Source: Toxorhynchites rutilus septentrionalis
Taxonomy: Eukaryota > Arthropoda > Insecta > Diptera > Culicidae
Direction: 5' to 3'
DNA length: 64,000 bases
Assembly: GCF_029784135.1 (NCBI RefSeq)
Contig: NC_073746.1
Location: 38,173,378 to 38,237,377, forward strand
The notes beneath the pieces are model-generated. The model saw only the letters and a program-made list of their open reading frames with translations, did not search any database and was not told the DNA's origin. The translations under genes were made by a program, and so were the position numbers. Shown here one piece after another: positions 34,241-44,615 of the stretch (positions are counted from its first letter, which is position 1; the number at the start of each line of letters is the position of its first letter).

Positions 34241-34607
34241 ACCGTGTAATGATTAGGCAAAATCTTGATACCTATTTGCTGCGATAACAACTACCATAAT
34301 ACATGAATTGACCTAAACAGGGATTTGTTTGCAATTGAATTCGTAAATTGTTTAATTCATTCACTAGTTTAATCAATAATTTAATCAATGCATACAAAAG
34401 ATAGCTCTGCGCAGCAGCTATCGTACCCAATGAGGAACATCTGAGGTGCGATTATTGCTAATTGAAAAAACACAAATGATTACAAAGCCAACGGCAGTCC
34501 TACGGCAACCTTGCGATTACACCATAGCCATCAACCATCCAGATTTTTATTAACTATTAAGCAATTGAAAAATGTCAAGCATTGTCTAAACGAGAAACCC
34601 GCATCCT

Positions 34608-34891
34608 TCTTCTTCTTGAATGGCGTTAACGTTCCCTGTGGAACTTTTGCCGTCTCAACGTATGCATTAACTAGCGTTAACTAGTTAACTGCATTAACTT
34701 AGTTGAGATTTTCTAAGCCAAATAACACGCCTTGAATGTATTCCGAGGGGCAAGCTCTAGAATACGCGTGATCACAGTGCAAGTTGAAGGAAATTTCTTT
34801 GACGAAAAAATCCCCCGGCCAGAACGGGAATCGAACCCGAACACCCGGCATGATAATGTGAGACGCTAACCACTCGGCCACGGGTGCACAT
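34608..34891 (-). mobile_element. tRNA-derived SINE, full length
   Basis: Third full SINE copy, minus strand, between perfect 13-bp duplications AAACCCGCATCCT (34595-34607 and 34892-34904). Its 3' tail is a (CTT)n-type run on the plus strand (34608-34618). A and B boxes are intact at the right end. It is very similar to the copies at 7769 and 14643. Confidence 0.9.
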
Positions 34892-34904
34892 AAACCCGCA
34901 TCCT

Positions 34905-35533
34905 GATTGGTCGAAATAAGCAATTTGTGCATTCCAAGCTGCTCTTCAATACGAATACGGGACAGTGCAATGAATTATGCATTTGATTTTTTGCTGCGCT
35001 GAATGTTACGTTTTGATTGGTCTTATCCCCCAGTTCGCCGTCTAAAAGGAGCAAGCGGCGATTAGTTTTTTTTTTAATTTTAAATTAAATTTTAATTTTA
35101 AAAAAGCCGGGTTTCGCGATTTCAGCGTTGAAGTGTTACTCTAGGAAGCGATCAATACATGTTATTGCTGCCAGTATATTTGACAACGTTGCCCATACAG
35201 GTTCGGTTACCTGTAGGGTAACACGGGGTGAGTTGGACATACGGGGTGATTTGGACTACCCCTTTATCTAAAAAAGTACGGCTCAACTTGGGTTTTTTAT
35301 AATGTCATTTTATTTTATTATTGAACCGTATGTAACTAACGTAAAAAAAACTTTGGTAAAATTCGACAGGTGGAGGAAACGGTAGCATGAACACAACAAG
35401 CTCTTTGATTGTCAAAAAATGTGAGTTTTCCGATCGTGGTTTTAAGGTTTTCCCCGCTGATTAAACAAACTTTTCGTGTATTGTGCAGCAAAATTCTGTT
35501 CACCTACAGAAGAGGAACAATTTGATGCAGCGA
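34905..35533. other. Non-coding; possible old DNA element into which the LINE jumped
   Basis: Two ATTGGTC boxes (34916 and 35018) are present. Near 35219 lies AACACGGGGTGAGTTGGACA with a variant repeated downstream (CGGGGTGATTTGGACTACCC). After the LINE, GGACCAAATCACCCCGCATC (41719) and GTGGTCCAAATTCCCCCC (41917) are inverse relatives, so the LINE may interrupt an older inverted-repeat element of under 1 kb. Weak. Confidence 0.3.
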
Positions 35534-35543
35534 AACTGTATGG

Positions 35544-35574
<31 letters not shown>

Positions 35575-35893
35575 TCGTTTATTTTTACAGGCTCAGTTAC
35601 ATTAGTTTAAAGGAGCCGAATTCTTAAGTATATGTTTTAAAACTATACATAAATAATTTTCCTAACACTATGGTTAGTAAGGTGGAAAACCGATTACTCG
35701 CGGTTTACTCGAGTTTAGAGGGTGACATCTTTCAGGAAAGGGATGGGATATAAGGGAATTGTTACAATGTTGATGATCACACTCGATTCTTAAATCTATT
35801 GTATATTTACATTTCAACTTATTTTACTGTTTATACCAAGGGGGCCAATCGCTCGCAATGGATGAAAAGGAGGGTATAAGGACATAGGTACAA

Positions 35894-38800
35894 TCACACA
35901 CGAAGATCGATAGCTTTAAGGAAAACATATATTTGGGTCATGTAATCAAGGTCTAACCGAGCCAACACATCTCTCACCGGCACATTGGGCTGTCTTCCTC
36001 GGGCCCGAAGGGAGTTTTCTAAATTCGATCTGGCGACAAGATACATCTCGCACGACCAAACAACATGCTCGATGTCGTGATAACCTTGACCACAGACGCA
36101 GAGATTGTTGCTGGAAAGATTGAAACGAAAGAGAAGCGCATCTAACGAACAGTGATTGGACATGAGTCGGGAGAAGGTGCGAATAAAGTCCCGACTCAAG
36201 TCCAGACTTTTGAACCACGGTTTGAGGCTAACCTTAGGGATAATCGAGTGAAACCACCGGCCCAATTCATCTTCGTTCCATTTGCGTTGCCAGTTAGCGA
36301 TGGTATTTTTACGGACTAAAGAAAAAAATTCATTGAAGGCGATTTGACGCTGGTAAATGTCGCCTTCAATCGCACCTACCTTTGCTAATGAGTCAGCCCT
36401 CTCATTACCCGGAATTGAGCAATGTGAAGGGACCCAGACAAAGGTAATGACATAACAGCGTCTGGATAAAGCACTCAAAATTTCTCGTATTCTCTCAAGG
36501 AAGTACGGCGAGTGCTTTTCCGGCCTCACTGAACGGATAGCTTCGACAGAGCTAAAACTATCCGTTACAATGTAATAGTGTTCAACAGGTCGTGAGGCGA
36601 CGCTGTCCAGCGCCCAGTATATCGCTGCCAATTCAGCAATATACACTGAGCAAGGATTCTGAAGACTGTGGGAGGTGCTAAAAATTTCGTTGAACACTCC
36701 AAATCCTGTGGACTCATTCATAGAGGACCCATCAGTAAAGTACATATTATCACAATTGATACCCCAATACTTTGAATCGAAGATCGTTGGAGCGATCCTC
36801 GATCGTTGATAATCTGAATATCCATGGATATCCTGTTTCATGGACAGATCAAAATGCACAGAGGAATTGATGTAGTCAGGAAAACAAACACGGTTGGGAA
36901 TATACGAAGAAGGATCAACCTGCATGGAGATGAATTCATGATATGAACTCATGAATCCGGAGTGAAAATTTAGCTCGATCAGCTGCTCAAAATTCCCGAT
37001 CACCAATGGGTTCATAACCTTACACCGGATGAGGAACCGAAGAGATAATAAATTGAAGCGATCTTTTAGTGGGAGTAGGCCTGCCAAAACCTCGAGACTC
37101 ATGGTATGCGTTGAGGGCATACATCCCAACGCAATACGGAGACAAAGATACTGAATTCGCTCGAGTTTAATGAGGTGTGTTTTGGCAGCTGATTGAAAAC
37201 AGAAACTGCCATACTCCATCACTGAGAGAATAGTTGTTCGATACAACATTATAAGATCTTCGGGATGGGCTCCCCACCAGGTGCCGGTAATTGTACGGAG
37301 AAAGTTTATTCTTTGTTGACATTTTTTACTCAGATACCTAATATGGACCCCCCAAGTACATTTGGAGTCGAACCAGACCCCAAGATACTTGAATGACATA
37401 GCATGAGTGATCGGTTTACCCAAAAGTTGAAGCTTTGGTTTTGCTGGTCTATGCTTCCTAGAAAAAACCACCATCTCTGTTTTCTCCGTGGAGAATTCGA
37501 TCCCTAGCCCAATGGCCCAGGTTGAAAAATTGTTCAAAGTATCTTGTAAGGGTCCTTGCAGGTCGGATTCGTTTGATCCTACGACAGACACCACTCCATC
37601 ATCTGCAAGTTGTCTTAGGCTGCAATTTTGTGTAAGGCAATTGTCGATGTCGCTTACATAGAAGTTGTACAAAAGGGGGCTTAAACATGAGCCCTGGGGG
37701 AGGCCCATGTAAGAGAACCGACTTACTGCCGAATCTCCGTGAGAAAAGTTCAAATGTTTCTCACAAAGCAAGTTATATAACATATTATTCAATAGAGGCG
37801 GCAGACCCCGAGAGTGTAATTTGTCTGACAAAACCTCTATTGAAACAGAATCAAAGGCCCCCTTTATGTCTAAGAATACTGAAGCCATTTGTTTTTTTTC
37901 GGCGTAAGCCATTTGAATTTCTGAAGAAAGCAACGCAAGACAATCATTCGTCCCCTTGCCCCTGCGGAACCCATATTGTGTATCTGAGAGTAAGGCATTC
38001 GTTTCAACCCAACGATCAAGGCGAAACAAGATCATTTTCTCCAACAATTTCCGTATACAAGACAGCATTGCTATTGGGCGGTACGAATTGAAGTCGGACG
38101 CGGGTTTTCCGGGTTTTTGAATAGCTATAACTCGTACTTGTCTCCAATCATCCGGAACAACATTATGCTCCAGAAACTTATTGAATAAATTCAACAAGCG
38201 ATGTTTGGCCACATCGGGGAGGTTTTTCAACAAGTTGAACTTAATTCTATCCGATCCTGGAGCCGAATTGTTACTTGAAAGGAGAGCAAGAGAGAATTCT
38301 ACCATCGAAAACTCGGAATCAAGATCGCACCTATCTTGTGGTATATCTCGAACAATTCTTTGCACGGGAGCGAAATCGGGACAAACCTTTCGCGCAAAAT
38401 TAAAAATCCATCGATGTGAATGTTCCTCGCTTTCATTCGATGAAGAGCGATTTCTCATGTTTCGAGCCACTTTCCATAATTTTTTCATTGACGTTTCTCG
38501 TGACAAACCTCCCACGAAATTTCGCCAATAAGCACGTTTTTTACCTTTGATCAAGTTTTTAAATTGATTTTCAAGGTCTAAATACGTTTGAAAATTGTCA
38601 ATGGTTCCTCGTTTCCGAAAAGCTTTAAATGCATTCGATTTTTCTACATAAAGCTTTGAACATTGGCTATCCCACCATGGATTGGGAGGCCTTCGGTGAA
38701 TGGTGGAACCTGGGATGGGTTTCGTTTGAGCGCGAACGGCGCTGTCATGGATCAAACGAGAAAGGAAGTTATACTCCTCCAATGGAAGTAAACCATCTCT

Positions 38801-39577
38801 GGAATTGATGGCTAGAGTAATCGCGTCCGCATATTTTTTCCAGTCAATGTGTCTTGTGAGGTCATATGCCATGTTTATAGATTCAGAAGAATTCGACCCA
38901 ATGGTGATGGAAATTTTGATTGGCAAGTGATCACTACCGTTGGGATCCTGGATTACATTCCACTTGCAATCTAACGATAGTGAATTCGAGCAAAGCGAGA
39001 GGTCAAGAGCACTTGGGTTAGCAGGAGGTTTAGGCACACGTGTTGTTTCCCCAGTGTTCAAAACGGTCATATTGAAGCTGTTACAAAGGTCATATATCAA
39101 CAATGAACGATTGTCGTCGTACTGTTCCCCCCAGGCAGTTCCGTGAGAGTTGAAGTCTCCCAAGATCAATCGTGGCTCAGGAAGGAGTGAGCACATGTCA
39201 ACAAGTTGTTTGCGGCTAACCGCAGCTCTCGGAGGCCAATACAAGCTGACAATACAGAGGTCTTTGCCTTTAATGTTTGCATGACAAGCAACAGCTTCGA
39301 TCCCTCCAATAGGTGGAAGGTCAATTCGGAAAAATGAGTGGCACTTATTGATCCCCAATAGCATCCCTCCGTATCTGTCATCACGGTCCAAGCGTATAAT
39401 ATTAAAATCGTGGAAAGAGAGATCATCTCGCGAAGAAAGCCAAGTTTCGGACAGAGCAAAAACATCACAATTGAACTTATGAATTAAAAATTTGAATGCA
39501 TCCAATTTAGGGATAAGACTACGACAATTCCACTGTAAAACAGTGATATCTCCGACCTCTCTATTCAAATTAGACAT
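35894..39577 (-). CDS. LINE ORF2: endonuclease / reverse transcriptase / RNase H, 1227 aa
   Basis: Multifunctional enzyme for target-primed reverse transcription. I number residues from the upstream in-frame TTG at 39580; the first ATG is residue 2. EEP/APE endonuclease spans about 12-228 (QWNCRS, SETW at 45-48, GDFNSHG at 141, SDHLP at 216-220). The reverse transcriptase spans about 460-740 (SYRPIAML, FLDIKGAFDS, GLPQGSCLSP, catalytic pair in LADD at 658-661). RNase H spans about 946-1070 with D950, E983, D1007 and D1063 visible. A terminal CxC...H...C motif lies near 1161-1177 (CVCGQGYHDIEHVVWSC). No internal stop or frameshift. LADD replaces the commoner FADD. The ATGTCTAA overlap with ORF1 suggests termination-reinitiation. 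Confidence 0.92.
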   Translation of the reverse strand: MSNLNREVGDITVLQWNCRSLIPKLDAFKFLIHKFNCDVFALSETWLSSRDDLSFHDFNIIRLDRDDRYGGMLLGINKCHSFFRIDLPPIGGIEAVACHANIKGKDLCIVSLYWPPRAAVSRKQLVDMCSLLPEPRLILGDFNSHGTAWGEQYDDNRSLLIYDLCNSFNMTVLNTGETTRVPKPPANPSALDLSLCSNSLSLDCKWNVIQDPNGSDHLPIKISITIGSNSSESINMAYDLTRHIDWKKYADAITLAINSRDGLLPLEEYNFLSRLIHDSAVRAQTKPIPGSTIHRRPPNPWWDSQCSKLYVEKSNAFKAFRKRGTIDNFQTYLDLENQFKNLIKGKKRAYWRNFVGGLSRETSMKKLWKVARNMRNRSSSNESEEHSHRWIFNFARKVCPDFAPVQRIVRDIPQDRCDLDSEFSMVEFSLALLSSNNSAPGSDRIKFNLLKNLPDVAKHRLLNLFNKFLEHNVVPDDWRQVRVIAIQKPGKPASDFNSYRPIAMLSCIRKLLEKMILFRLDRWVETNALLSDTQYGFRRGKGTNDCLALLSSEIQMAYAEKKQMASVFLDIKGAFDSVSIEVLSDKLHSRGLPPLLNNMLYNLLCEKHLNFSHGDSAVSRFSYMGLPQGSCLSPLLYNFYVSDIDNCLTQNCSLRQLADDGVVSVVGSNESDLQGPLQDTLNNFSTWAIGLGIEFSTEKTEMVVFSRKHRPAKPKLQLLGKPITHAMSFKYLGVWFDSKCTWGVHIRYLSKKCQQRINFLRTITGTWWGAHPEDLIMLYRTTILSVMEYGSFCFQSAAKTHLIKLERIQYLCLRIALGCMPSTHTMSLEVLAGLLPLKDRFNLLSLRFLIRCKVMNPLVIGNFEQLIELNFHSGFMSSYHEFISMQVDPSSYIPNRVCFPDYINSSVHFDLSMKQDIHGYSDYQRSRIAPTIFDSKYWGINCDNMYFTDGSSMNESTGFGVFNEIFSTSHSLQNPCSVYIAELAAIYWALDSVASRPVEHYYIVTDSFSSVEAIRSVRPEKHSPYFLERIREILSALSRRCYVITFVWVPSHCSIPGNERADSLAKVGAIEGDIYQRQIAFNEFFSLVRKNTIANWQRKWNEDELGRWFHSIIPKVSLKPWFKSLDLSRDFIRTFSRLMSNHCSLDALLFRFNLSSNNLCVCGQGYHDIEHVVWSCEMYLVARSNLENSLRARGRQPNVPVRDVLARLDLDYMTQIYVFLKAIDLRV

Positions 39578-41120
39578 CAAGAGAGATAATCATTGCAAGG
39601 AGGGGCCATGTTTGCATCAATTGTTGCAAAATTGTCTTTAGTACTGGAAGCATTGAGATGACAATGGTTCTGATGGAATCGGAAACATTAAAACACGTGA
39701 AGATTTGATCCACAAGGTCAGTCAACTTTATAAATCCCGATTGGGAAGTTGAGCTGGACGCAAAAAAAGGGACAGTTGGGGTTTTTGATGTCCCCTCGAG
39801 TGCTGGGTCGTTCGAAGGTGAACTATTCCCACGGAAGCCAGGAGGAACCTGATTTTGCTTGTCCGCTGCACTCGATATTTTAGGCAAGCTAACATGGGGT
39901 ACCACCGATGGGACTTGTCGTTGAACTTTGGGAGTGGACACATTTTTGCGCCGGGAATTCCCTTTGAAAATAAACGGTGTGCCCTCGTTAGCTGTATCCG
40001 CTTCCAATTCGTCAACTGGCAGTGAAGCAAAGACATTGTTTGTTGGTAATGGTTGTTGAGCCAGTGGGGAAGCGCCCTTTAAGATATCCGCGAAAGTGCG
40101 TTTCGAGCGTTCCTTCAAAGAGCGCTTTTGTTTATCCCAGCGACTCTTGTAAGTTTCACAAGCTGAGAGCACGTGTGGGGATCCCCCGCAATATGGACAC
40201 TTATGCTCAGTCGCACTGCAGGATTTCCCCTCATGTTGCTCTCCGCATGTGGCACAGCGCTCCTTGTTGGCGCAATAAGCTGCTGTATGACCAACTGACT
40301 TGCATTTGTTGCAAGTCATGGGCTTTGGCACGAAGAGTCGCACCGGCAGCCTCAATTTGTCCACCATAACGTAGTCAGGGAGGGCGGCACCAGCAAAAGT
40401 GACTCGAAACGAGTCGTACGGCGTAAATTTCTTTTCTACTCCTTCCTGGGTAACTTTTCCAAGTTGGCGACATTCCAAGATTTTGACTTCCATCGAAGGA
40501 AGCCTCTTGAACCTGCCAACTCCCATACTTTCTATAGTTTTGCACGTCAGACCCGTTTCAGATATAACGCCCCCAATTTCTACGTTATGGGAGGGAATAA
40601 AAACTCGATATTCGAGGATGAAATGCTTATCAGCAACAATATCGTTCGCGTCCTTTCGGTTAGTCACGACAACTCGCAGTTTGTTCGGTCTTACTTTGCA
40701 AATTTCCGAAACAGAGGTGTATCTTTTCAGATCTGTCATAATCTGTACGACCCTCAAGGCTTTACCATTAGGTTTGGGCCGGAAAAAAACAACCCAAGGA
40801 CCAGCGTCAGGCGCATCGTCCGGATAAACCCTGACACGGGGAGCGGAAACAATAGGAGAGGAATTCGAGGACAAGGTTTGAGTGGGGACAGTAACATCAG
40901 AGGGGGGAAGGGATGTCGATGATTGGGTGGAAGTATTGGAGGAATCAGGGGAAAGGTTTGCAATCTTTTTTTTGGAGGGGGGCTTGGTAGTGTGAGTTGA
41001 CTCGTCCCCAGAAGAAGAATCTTCGGGCATAGGAGTCCGTTTAAGGGACTTACTACACCCTGCTTGAGCAAGCGAGGGGGAGTCTGAAATGTCCATGTCT
41101 AGACCCCCACCCTCCTCCAT
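39570..41120 (-). CDS. LINE ORF1: Gag-like nucleic-acid-binding protein, 516 aa
   Basis: RNA-binding chaperone-type protein that packages LINE RNA; this role is known from the I/Jockey families. Residues 1-95 are low-complexity, rich in Ser, Thr and Pro. Residues 100-265 form a Gag-like/RRM-type region (ALRVVQIMTDLKRYTSVSEI, then the CKTIESMGVGRFKRLP area). Three CCHC zinc knuckles follow: C270-C273-H278-C283, C289-C292-H296-C301 and C308-C311-H316-C321. The C-terminus is Ser/Pro-rich, with a hydrophobic end (IRTIVISMLPVLKTILQQL). The start ATG at 41120 is the first in frame. The stop overlaps the ORF2 start as ATGTCTAA. Confidence 0.88.
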   Translation of the reverse strand: MEEGGGLDMDISDSPSLAQAGCSKSLKRTPMPEDSSSGDESTHTTKPPSKKKIANLSPDSSNTSTQSSTSLPPSDVTVPTQTLSSNSSPIVSAPRVRVYPDDAPDAGPWVVFFRPKPNGKALRVVQIMTDLKRYTSVSEICKVRPNKLRVVVTNRKDANDIVADKHFILEYRVFIPSHNVEIGGVISETGLTCKTIESMGVGRFKRLPSMEVKILECRQLGKVTQEGVEKKFTPYDSFRVTFAGAALPDYVMVDKLRLPVRLFVPKPMTCNKCKSVGHTAAYCANKERCATCGEQHEGKSCSATEHKCPYCGGSPHVLSACETYKSRWDKQKRSLKERSKRTFADILKGASPLAQQPLPTNNVFASLPVDELEADTANEGTPFIFKGNSRRKNVSTPKVQRQVPSVVPHVSLPKISSAADKQNQVPPGFRGNSSPSNDPALEGTSKTPTVPFFASSSTSQSGFIKLTDLVDQIFTCFNVSDSIRTIVISMLPVLKTILQQLMQTWPLLAMIISLDV

Positions 41121-41573
41121 TCTTAGAACGAACGATTATTATCTTTACAATTTTTTTATCTCACTTGTAAAAAAAAAAAAAAACTTAAATAAAATAAAAA
41201 TAATCACATAAATTTGTTGTTCCGATATGCGCTCTGTTACCCTATTAAGGGAGACACAAAAGTCACGCGCTACGGAGACAACACAATAGCAGAAGTTATT
41301 GTTGTACTCAACTGAGCGTCAACCACGTGTTGACGATGCCGTTATGGTTATTGATCCACTACAGACGCCGATCCAGACCACTGCAGAGGCGCTGCTTCCT
41401 CGGTTCTGGCTGCTTTGGGCACTTTGGGCACTAATTCACCACAGAACACACGAGAAAAAAAAACCAACTCGTTGGGGAGAAGAGAAAAAAAAACTTCGAG
41501 AACAATGCTTGAGGAGTGATGAATAGCACATCCAGCTCCATCAAGTTGTTAGCGAGGAATGAACTGTATGGTT

Positions 41574-42120
41574 GATAACAATAAATGAAATTAATTTTTT
41601 TGGTCTGGAATCCGGCCAAGACACCTAGTATCGATCCTAAAACAGTGTTATTGATTCTATCATTATCCCAAAATACTTTACATAAACATAAGTATGTTTT
41701 TTCGATGAAATACACACTGGACCAAATCACCCCGCATCAAATTTTAATGTCTAAAAATCATCTCTTTTATTTTATGATATATTTGGTAGTTTGAGGCTCG
41801 ATCTAATGATTAAACGATTGATTGATTGAGAGAAAACAAGTGTAGCTCAGTATACAATGTGACATTGTTGATTTAGACCGTATTGGTTTGGAAATATTAG
41901 TCGATTTGCTTAGGTGGTCCAAATTCCCCCCTTTTCCCCTACTCTTGTTACAATATACAGCTACAATTGCGAAGCCTGGTGTGCCTGCTGTTCATATATT
42001 GTTCATAATAACGGATAAAGTTCAGATATCCAACCGTGAGTTGGCTCGAGTGATGGCGGTGGGGTCGTTATTAAGCTGAGTAGATGATTCGTTCCTATCG
42101 TAACACATACTAGGACAGTA
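41574..42120. other. Non-coding, no gene seen
   Basis: Continuation of the LINE target sequence; AT-rich, no gene recognised. Confidence 0.35.
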
Positions 42121-42575
42121 GACAGCGACGCACGGCTTACAGAGACAAGGCTAGTTCTTTAGCGAGTACACATTTTTTTTGATGACATCATCCGAATTGT
42201 CAGTGTAAACAGCAGTCTTCCGAAAAACACTTACACATGTCCACGCGATGTGAAAATTCCCTGTTTTTGTTCGAATTCGAACATGATTCTCGCTAGTGTT
42301 GAGTGTCTATCCCCAACACGAACAATGATACACAAACATAGACATGTGAAAACAAACACGATGTTTATAATTCAAGAACATCATGTACAAACATATCACC
42401 CGATGTCGCAGTATTCATTGCTTTCGTTTCGTTTCTTTTCACACACGGAAAGAAATTATGCATCCCAAAACATTTCTTCGTAGAATACTTTTTCACAGAA
42501 ACGAACTTGAAATTTAGTTCGCATTTCAAAAATTACACGAACTAAGAGGCTATAAGTTCATGCACCAAAATATAT

Positions 42576-43040
42576 ATTTTTATTAAGGCTCATATGGCGT
42601 CAGCCTAACGGGGCCGGGAGTTCAATATTTTGACAATGTTTGCTTACAACTATGTTAGTAATATGTAACCGATTACTCGCGGTTGGCTCGAGGTTAGTAT
42701 TACAAGTGTTCTCATAATTGGGATGTTGCAGTCTTCAGTGCTCTGCACGTGTGCCCGACATGGGATACTTCCTATTGGGATGCAGCTGACCGTTAATCAG
42801 CAACGACCCCCTAGTCTGCACCCCATATCTAGCGTGGTGCGTCTTTTTCGACTCGAGGAATCCAGGATAGAATGATCACTAGCCGGCGCAATCATCAGCT
42901 CGTGTAGTGTTGTCATGAGCGGTACAACCTTTGGCTCTTGTTGAATCATCAATGGACTGCACAACCTTCGGCCCGTGTATCTGTAAAGAGTGTGTGTATG
43001 TATTGCCGCGACTAAGTAAAAGTTTATAGATCGTTCATGC
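42576..43040 (-). mobile_element. 5'-truncated LINE 3' end related to the full-length LINE
   Basis: CCGATTACTCGCGGTTGGCT then CGAGG here matches CCGATTACTCGCGGTTTACT then CGAG in the 3' UTR of the full element (35689-35712). Both are preceded by TTATT..AAGGCTCA- or TTTACAGGCTCA-like starts at the poly(A) side. The sequence further right (TCTGCACCCCATATCTAGCG, CGACTCGAGGAATCCAGGAT) has no counterpart in the full element, so this is a different subfamily. Confidence 0.45.
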
Positions 43041-43485
43041 ACATTTTGCAAGTCTGATTAAATAATCCTTGGTTTCGTTCAAAGAAAACATTCTCTGAAT
43101 AGAAAGAAGCTTTCTATTTTTTTTGCGTGCATGTTGGCAATTAAAGTCTGGGGAGCCGACTGCATAGCGGGCGACGTCGTACAAATGCTGACCAAAAAAA
43201 TAAATACCCAAAAATTAGTTTTAGATGCAACCTTCAGCGGCACACAGCAGAACCAGCAGAGAAATTTCAGCGGCTAAAACACACCATTAATTTCTCGATG
43301 TTATCACAAACTGAATAAAGGAAAAAACTAAAAGCTACACTTAAACTGCACTACATATGCTATGTGTGCATGCGATTGCATCATCCTTTCTTCTCCTCTT
43401 CTACGCTTGTTTTATAGCTCGGGTCGCGATCGTCGCAAACAAGCAGTATTGGCCATTTGTATTCAAAGATCCAGCCAAAATTGTT

Positions 43486-43528
43486 GCTCCCGTGGTCGAG
43501 TGGTTAGCGTCACGCCTAACATGTCACT
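43486..43528 (+). repeat. SINE head fragment (A box only)
   Basis: CTCCCGTGGTCGAGTGGTTA then GCGTCACGCC matches the first ~35 bp of the SINE, including the A box, and then stops. The B box and body are absent. Confidence 0.55.
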
Positions 43529-44464
43529 GCTGAATAATTCAATTTTAGTACTTGTTCAAATAGCTAATAATAGCGAATGTTACATGAATTCAATATATAA
43601 ATTGATGCGTGCACTAAATAATGATATTAAATGTGAATAACTCTCATATCAATCGATGTTTATTTTGTTCAGAACAGAAAAAGAGGTTTATTTTATTTGC
43701 CCAATATTTTTGATGAAGCACCCATTGTCATGAAAGGAAAGCATTTTTTCCATGTCAACATACCAACACACCACGCGTTGAGTGGTGGTGGTGTGGTGTC
43801 CGATTCGCTTCTTCTACTCTACGCACTGCCGATGCTTGGGGTGAAAATGCAGGAGAAACTGTACACCATGTTCGAACATCATGTGAAACATTGGGATTAA
43901 ACATCGTATGTCCAAACATACCACGAATACAAACATGTCACATTTTCTAACATAGGTACGAAAAAATCATGTTTGTACTCAAATACAAAACTGTGAATAG
44001 CAGCGTGGAGCGTGGTTTATTGTGAAACATGGAAGACTGGTAAACAGTCGCCAGTTTTATTTTATTTTCCGACTTACGCGTAAATGTTCCTGAAATGAAA
44101 AATCGAAAATGGTTCAATGCGCTGTGAGCGGGTGTACGACTCAGATGACGTCACTAAAAAATGACTGATCCGGAGTAGCTAGCCTTGTCTCTGTAGGCCG
44201 TGACAGCGACGAATCGGATGAATCTTGTCAAATATTTCACCTCCACACTAAAGTTCTCGATAAAAGAGATACGGACATGTGGTAGGATGTTATACTTGAG
44301 ACTTATCTTCCGATGATCACTGATTGCTTATGCGATCGTGTAACACAAATCTAGACTGCTGAACTGTCAACATGGCTGATCAACTAATGCTTTTTTGATA
44401 ATTCGTAGTCAGTCATGTTTTGTCTAATACAATATTCAATAAAATCAATAGATAAATTCGTTCA

Positions 44465-44532
44465 TCGGGGACGTAGCACTGGGTTTAGTAAAGGAACGAT
44501 GACCTTTACTAAACCCAGTGCTACGTCCCCGA
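44465..44532. repeat. Perfect 30-bp inverted repeat with 8-nt loop
   Basis: Left arm 44465-44494 (TCGGGGACGTAGCACTGGGT then TTAGTAAAGG), loop AACGATGA, right arm 44503-44532, exactly complementary along all 30 bp. Transcribed, it would be a very stable short hairpin of microRNA-precursor-like size. No target duplication or other copy was seen in the window. It may be a regulatory RNA hairpin or a replication-error palindrome. Confidence 0.9.
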
Positions 44533-44615
44533 TTCGATTCACCAAAGTATACCTACTATCACCCTGCAACGGCTTTGGTCTTCCCCGGTGAGCTATAACT
44601 ACAAATAATCTCGTT

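Larger units (their letters stand above)
35546..41561 (-). mobile_element. Full-length I-like non-LTR retrotransposon, 6.0 kb
   Basis: Bounded by perfect 12-bp target duplications AACTGTATGGTT (35534-35545 and 41562-41573). The tail is a 24-nt T-run on the plus strand at 35544-35567. Order on the minus strand: 5' UTR of about 440 bp (with a short upstream ORF starting at 41541), ORF1 (41120-39570), ORF2 (39577-35894), a 3' UTR of about 320 bp and poly(A). Both ORFs are intact, so the element could be autonomous. The EEP endonuclease, RT and RNase H order places it in the I group (I, Loner, Outcast-like); the precise clade needs a phylogeny. The intact frames and perfect duplication indicate a young insertion. 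Confidence 0.92.
42131..44202. mobile_element. Mutator-like (9-bp TSD) non-autonomous element, 2.07 kb
   Basis: Flanked by perfect 9-bp repeats ACAGCGACG (42122-42130 and 44203-44211). The ends CACGGC(T/C)TACAGAGACAAG and GCTAG are inverted repeats, at least 24 bp with one mismatch. Similarity continues loosely to TGA(T/C)(A/G)TCATC(C/T)GA about 60 bp in. A 9-bp duplication points to the Mutator superfamily; an 8-bp hAT reading does not align with the termini. Inside are LINE debris (42576-43040), a SINE scrap (43486) and several ACAAACATG(T/A) motifs, but no transposase. Confidence 0.65.

Noticed and set aside
37687..38531. Plus-strand open frames inside the LINE
   Set aside because: They lie opposite ORF2 and show no motif. 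Likewise the plus- and minus-strand frames at 39728-41071 and within 49873-54796 are shadows of the LINE and BEL genes.
35219..41936. Older inverted-repeat element split by the LINE
   Set aside because: The GGGGTGA(G/T)TTGGAC-type ends on either side are only loosely complementary and no target duplication was found. Kept only as a remark.
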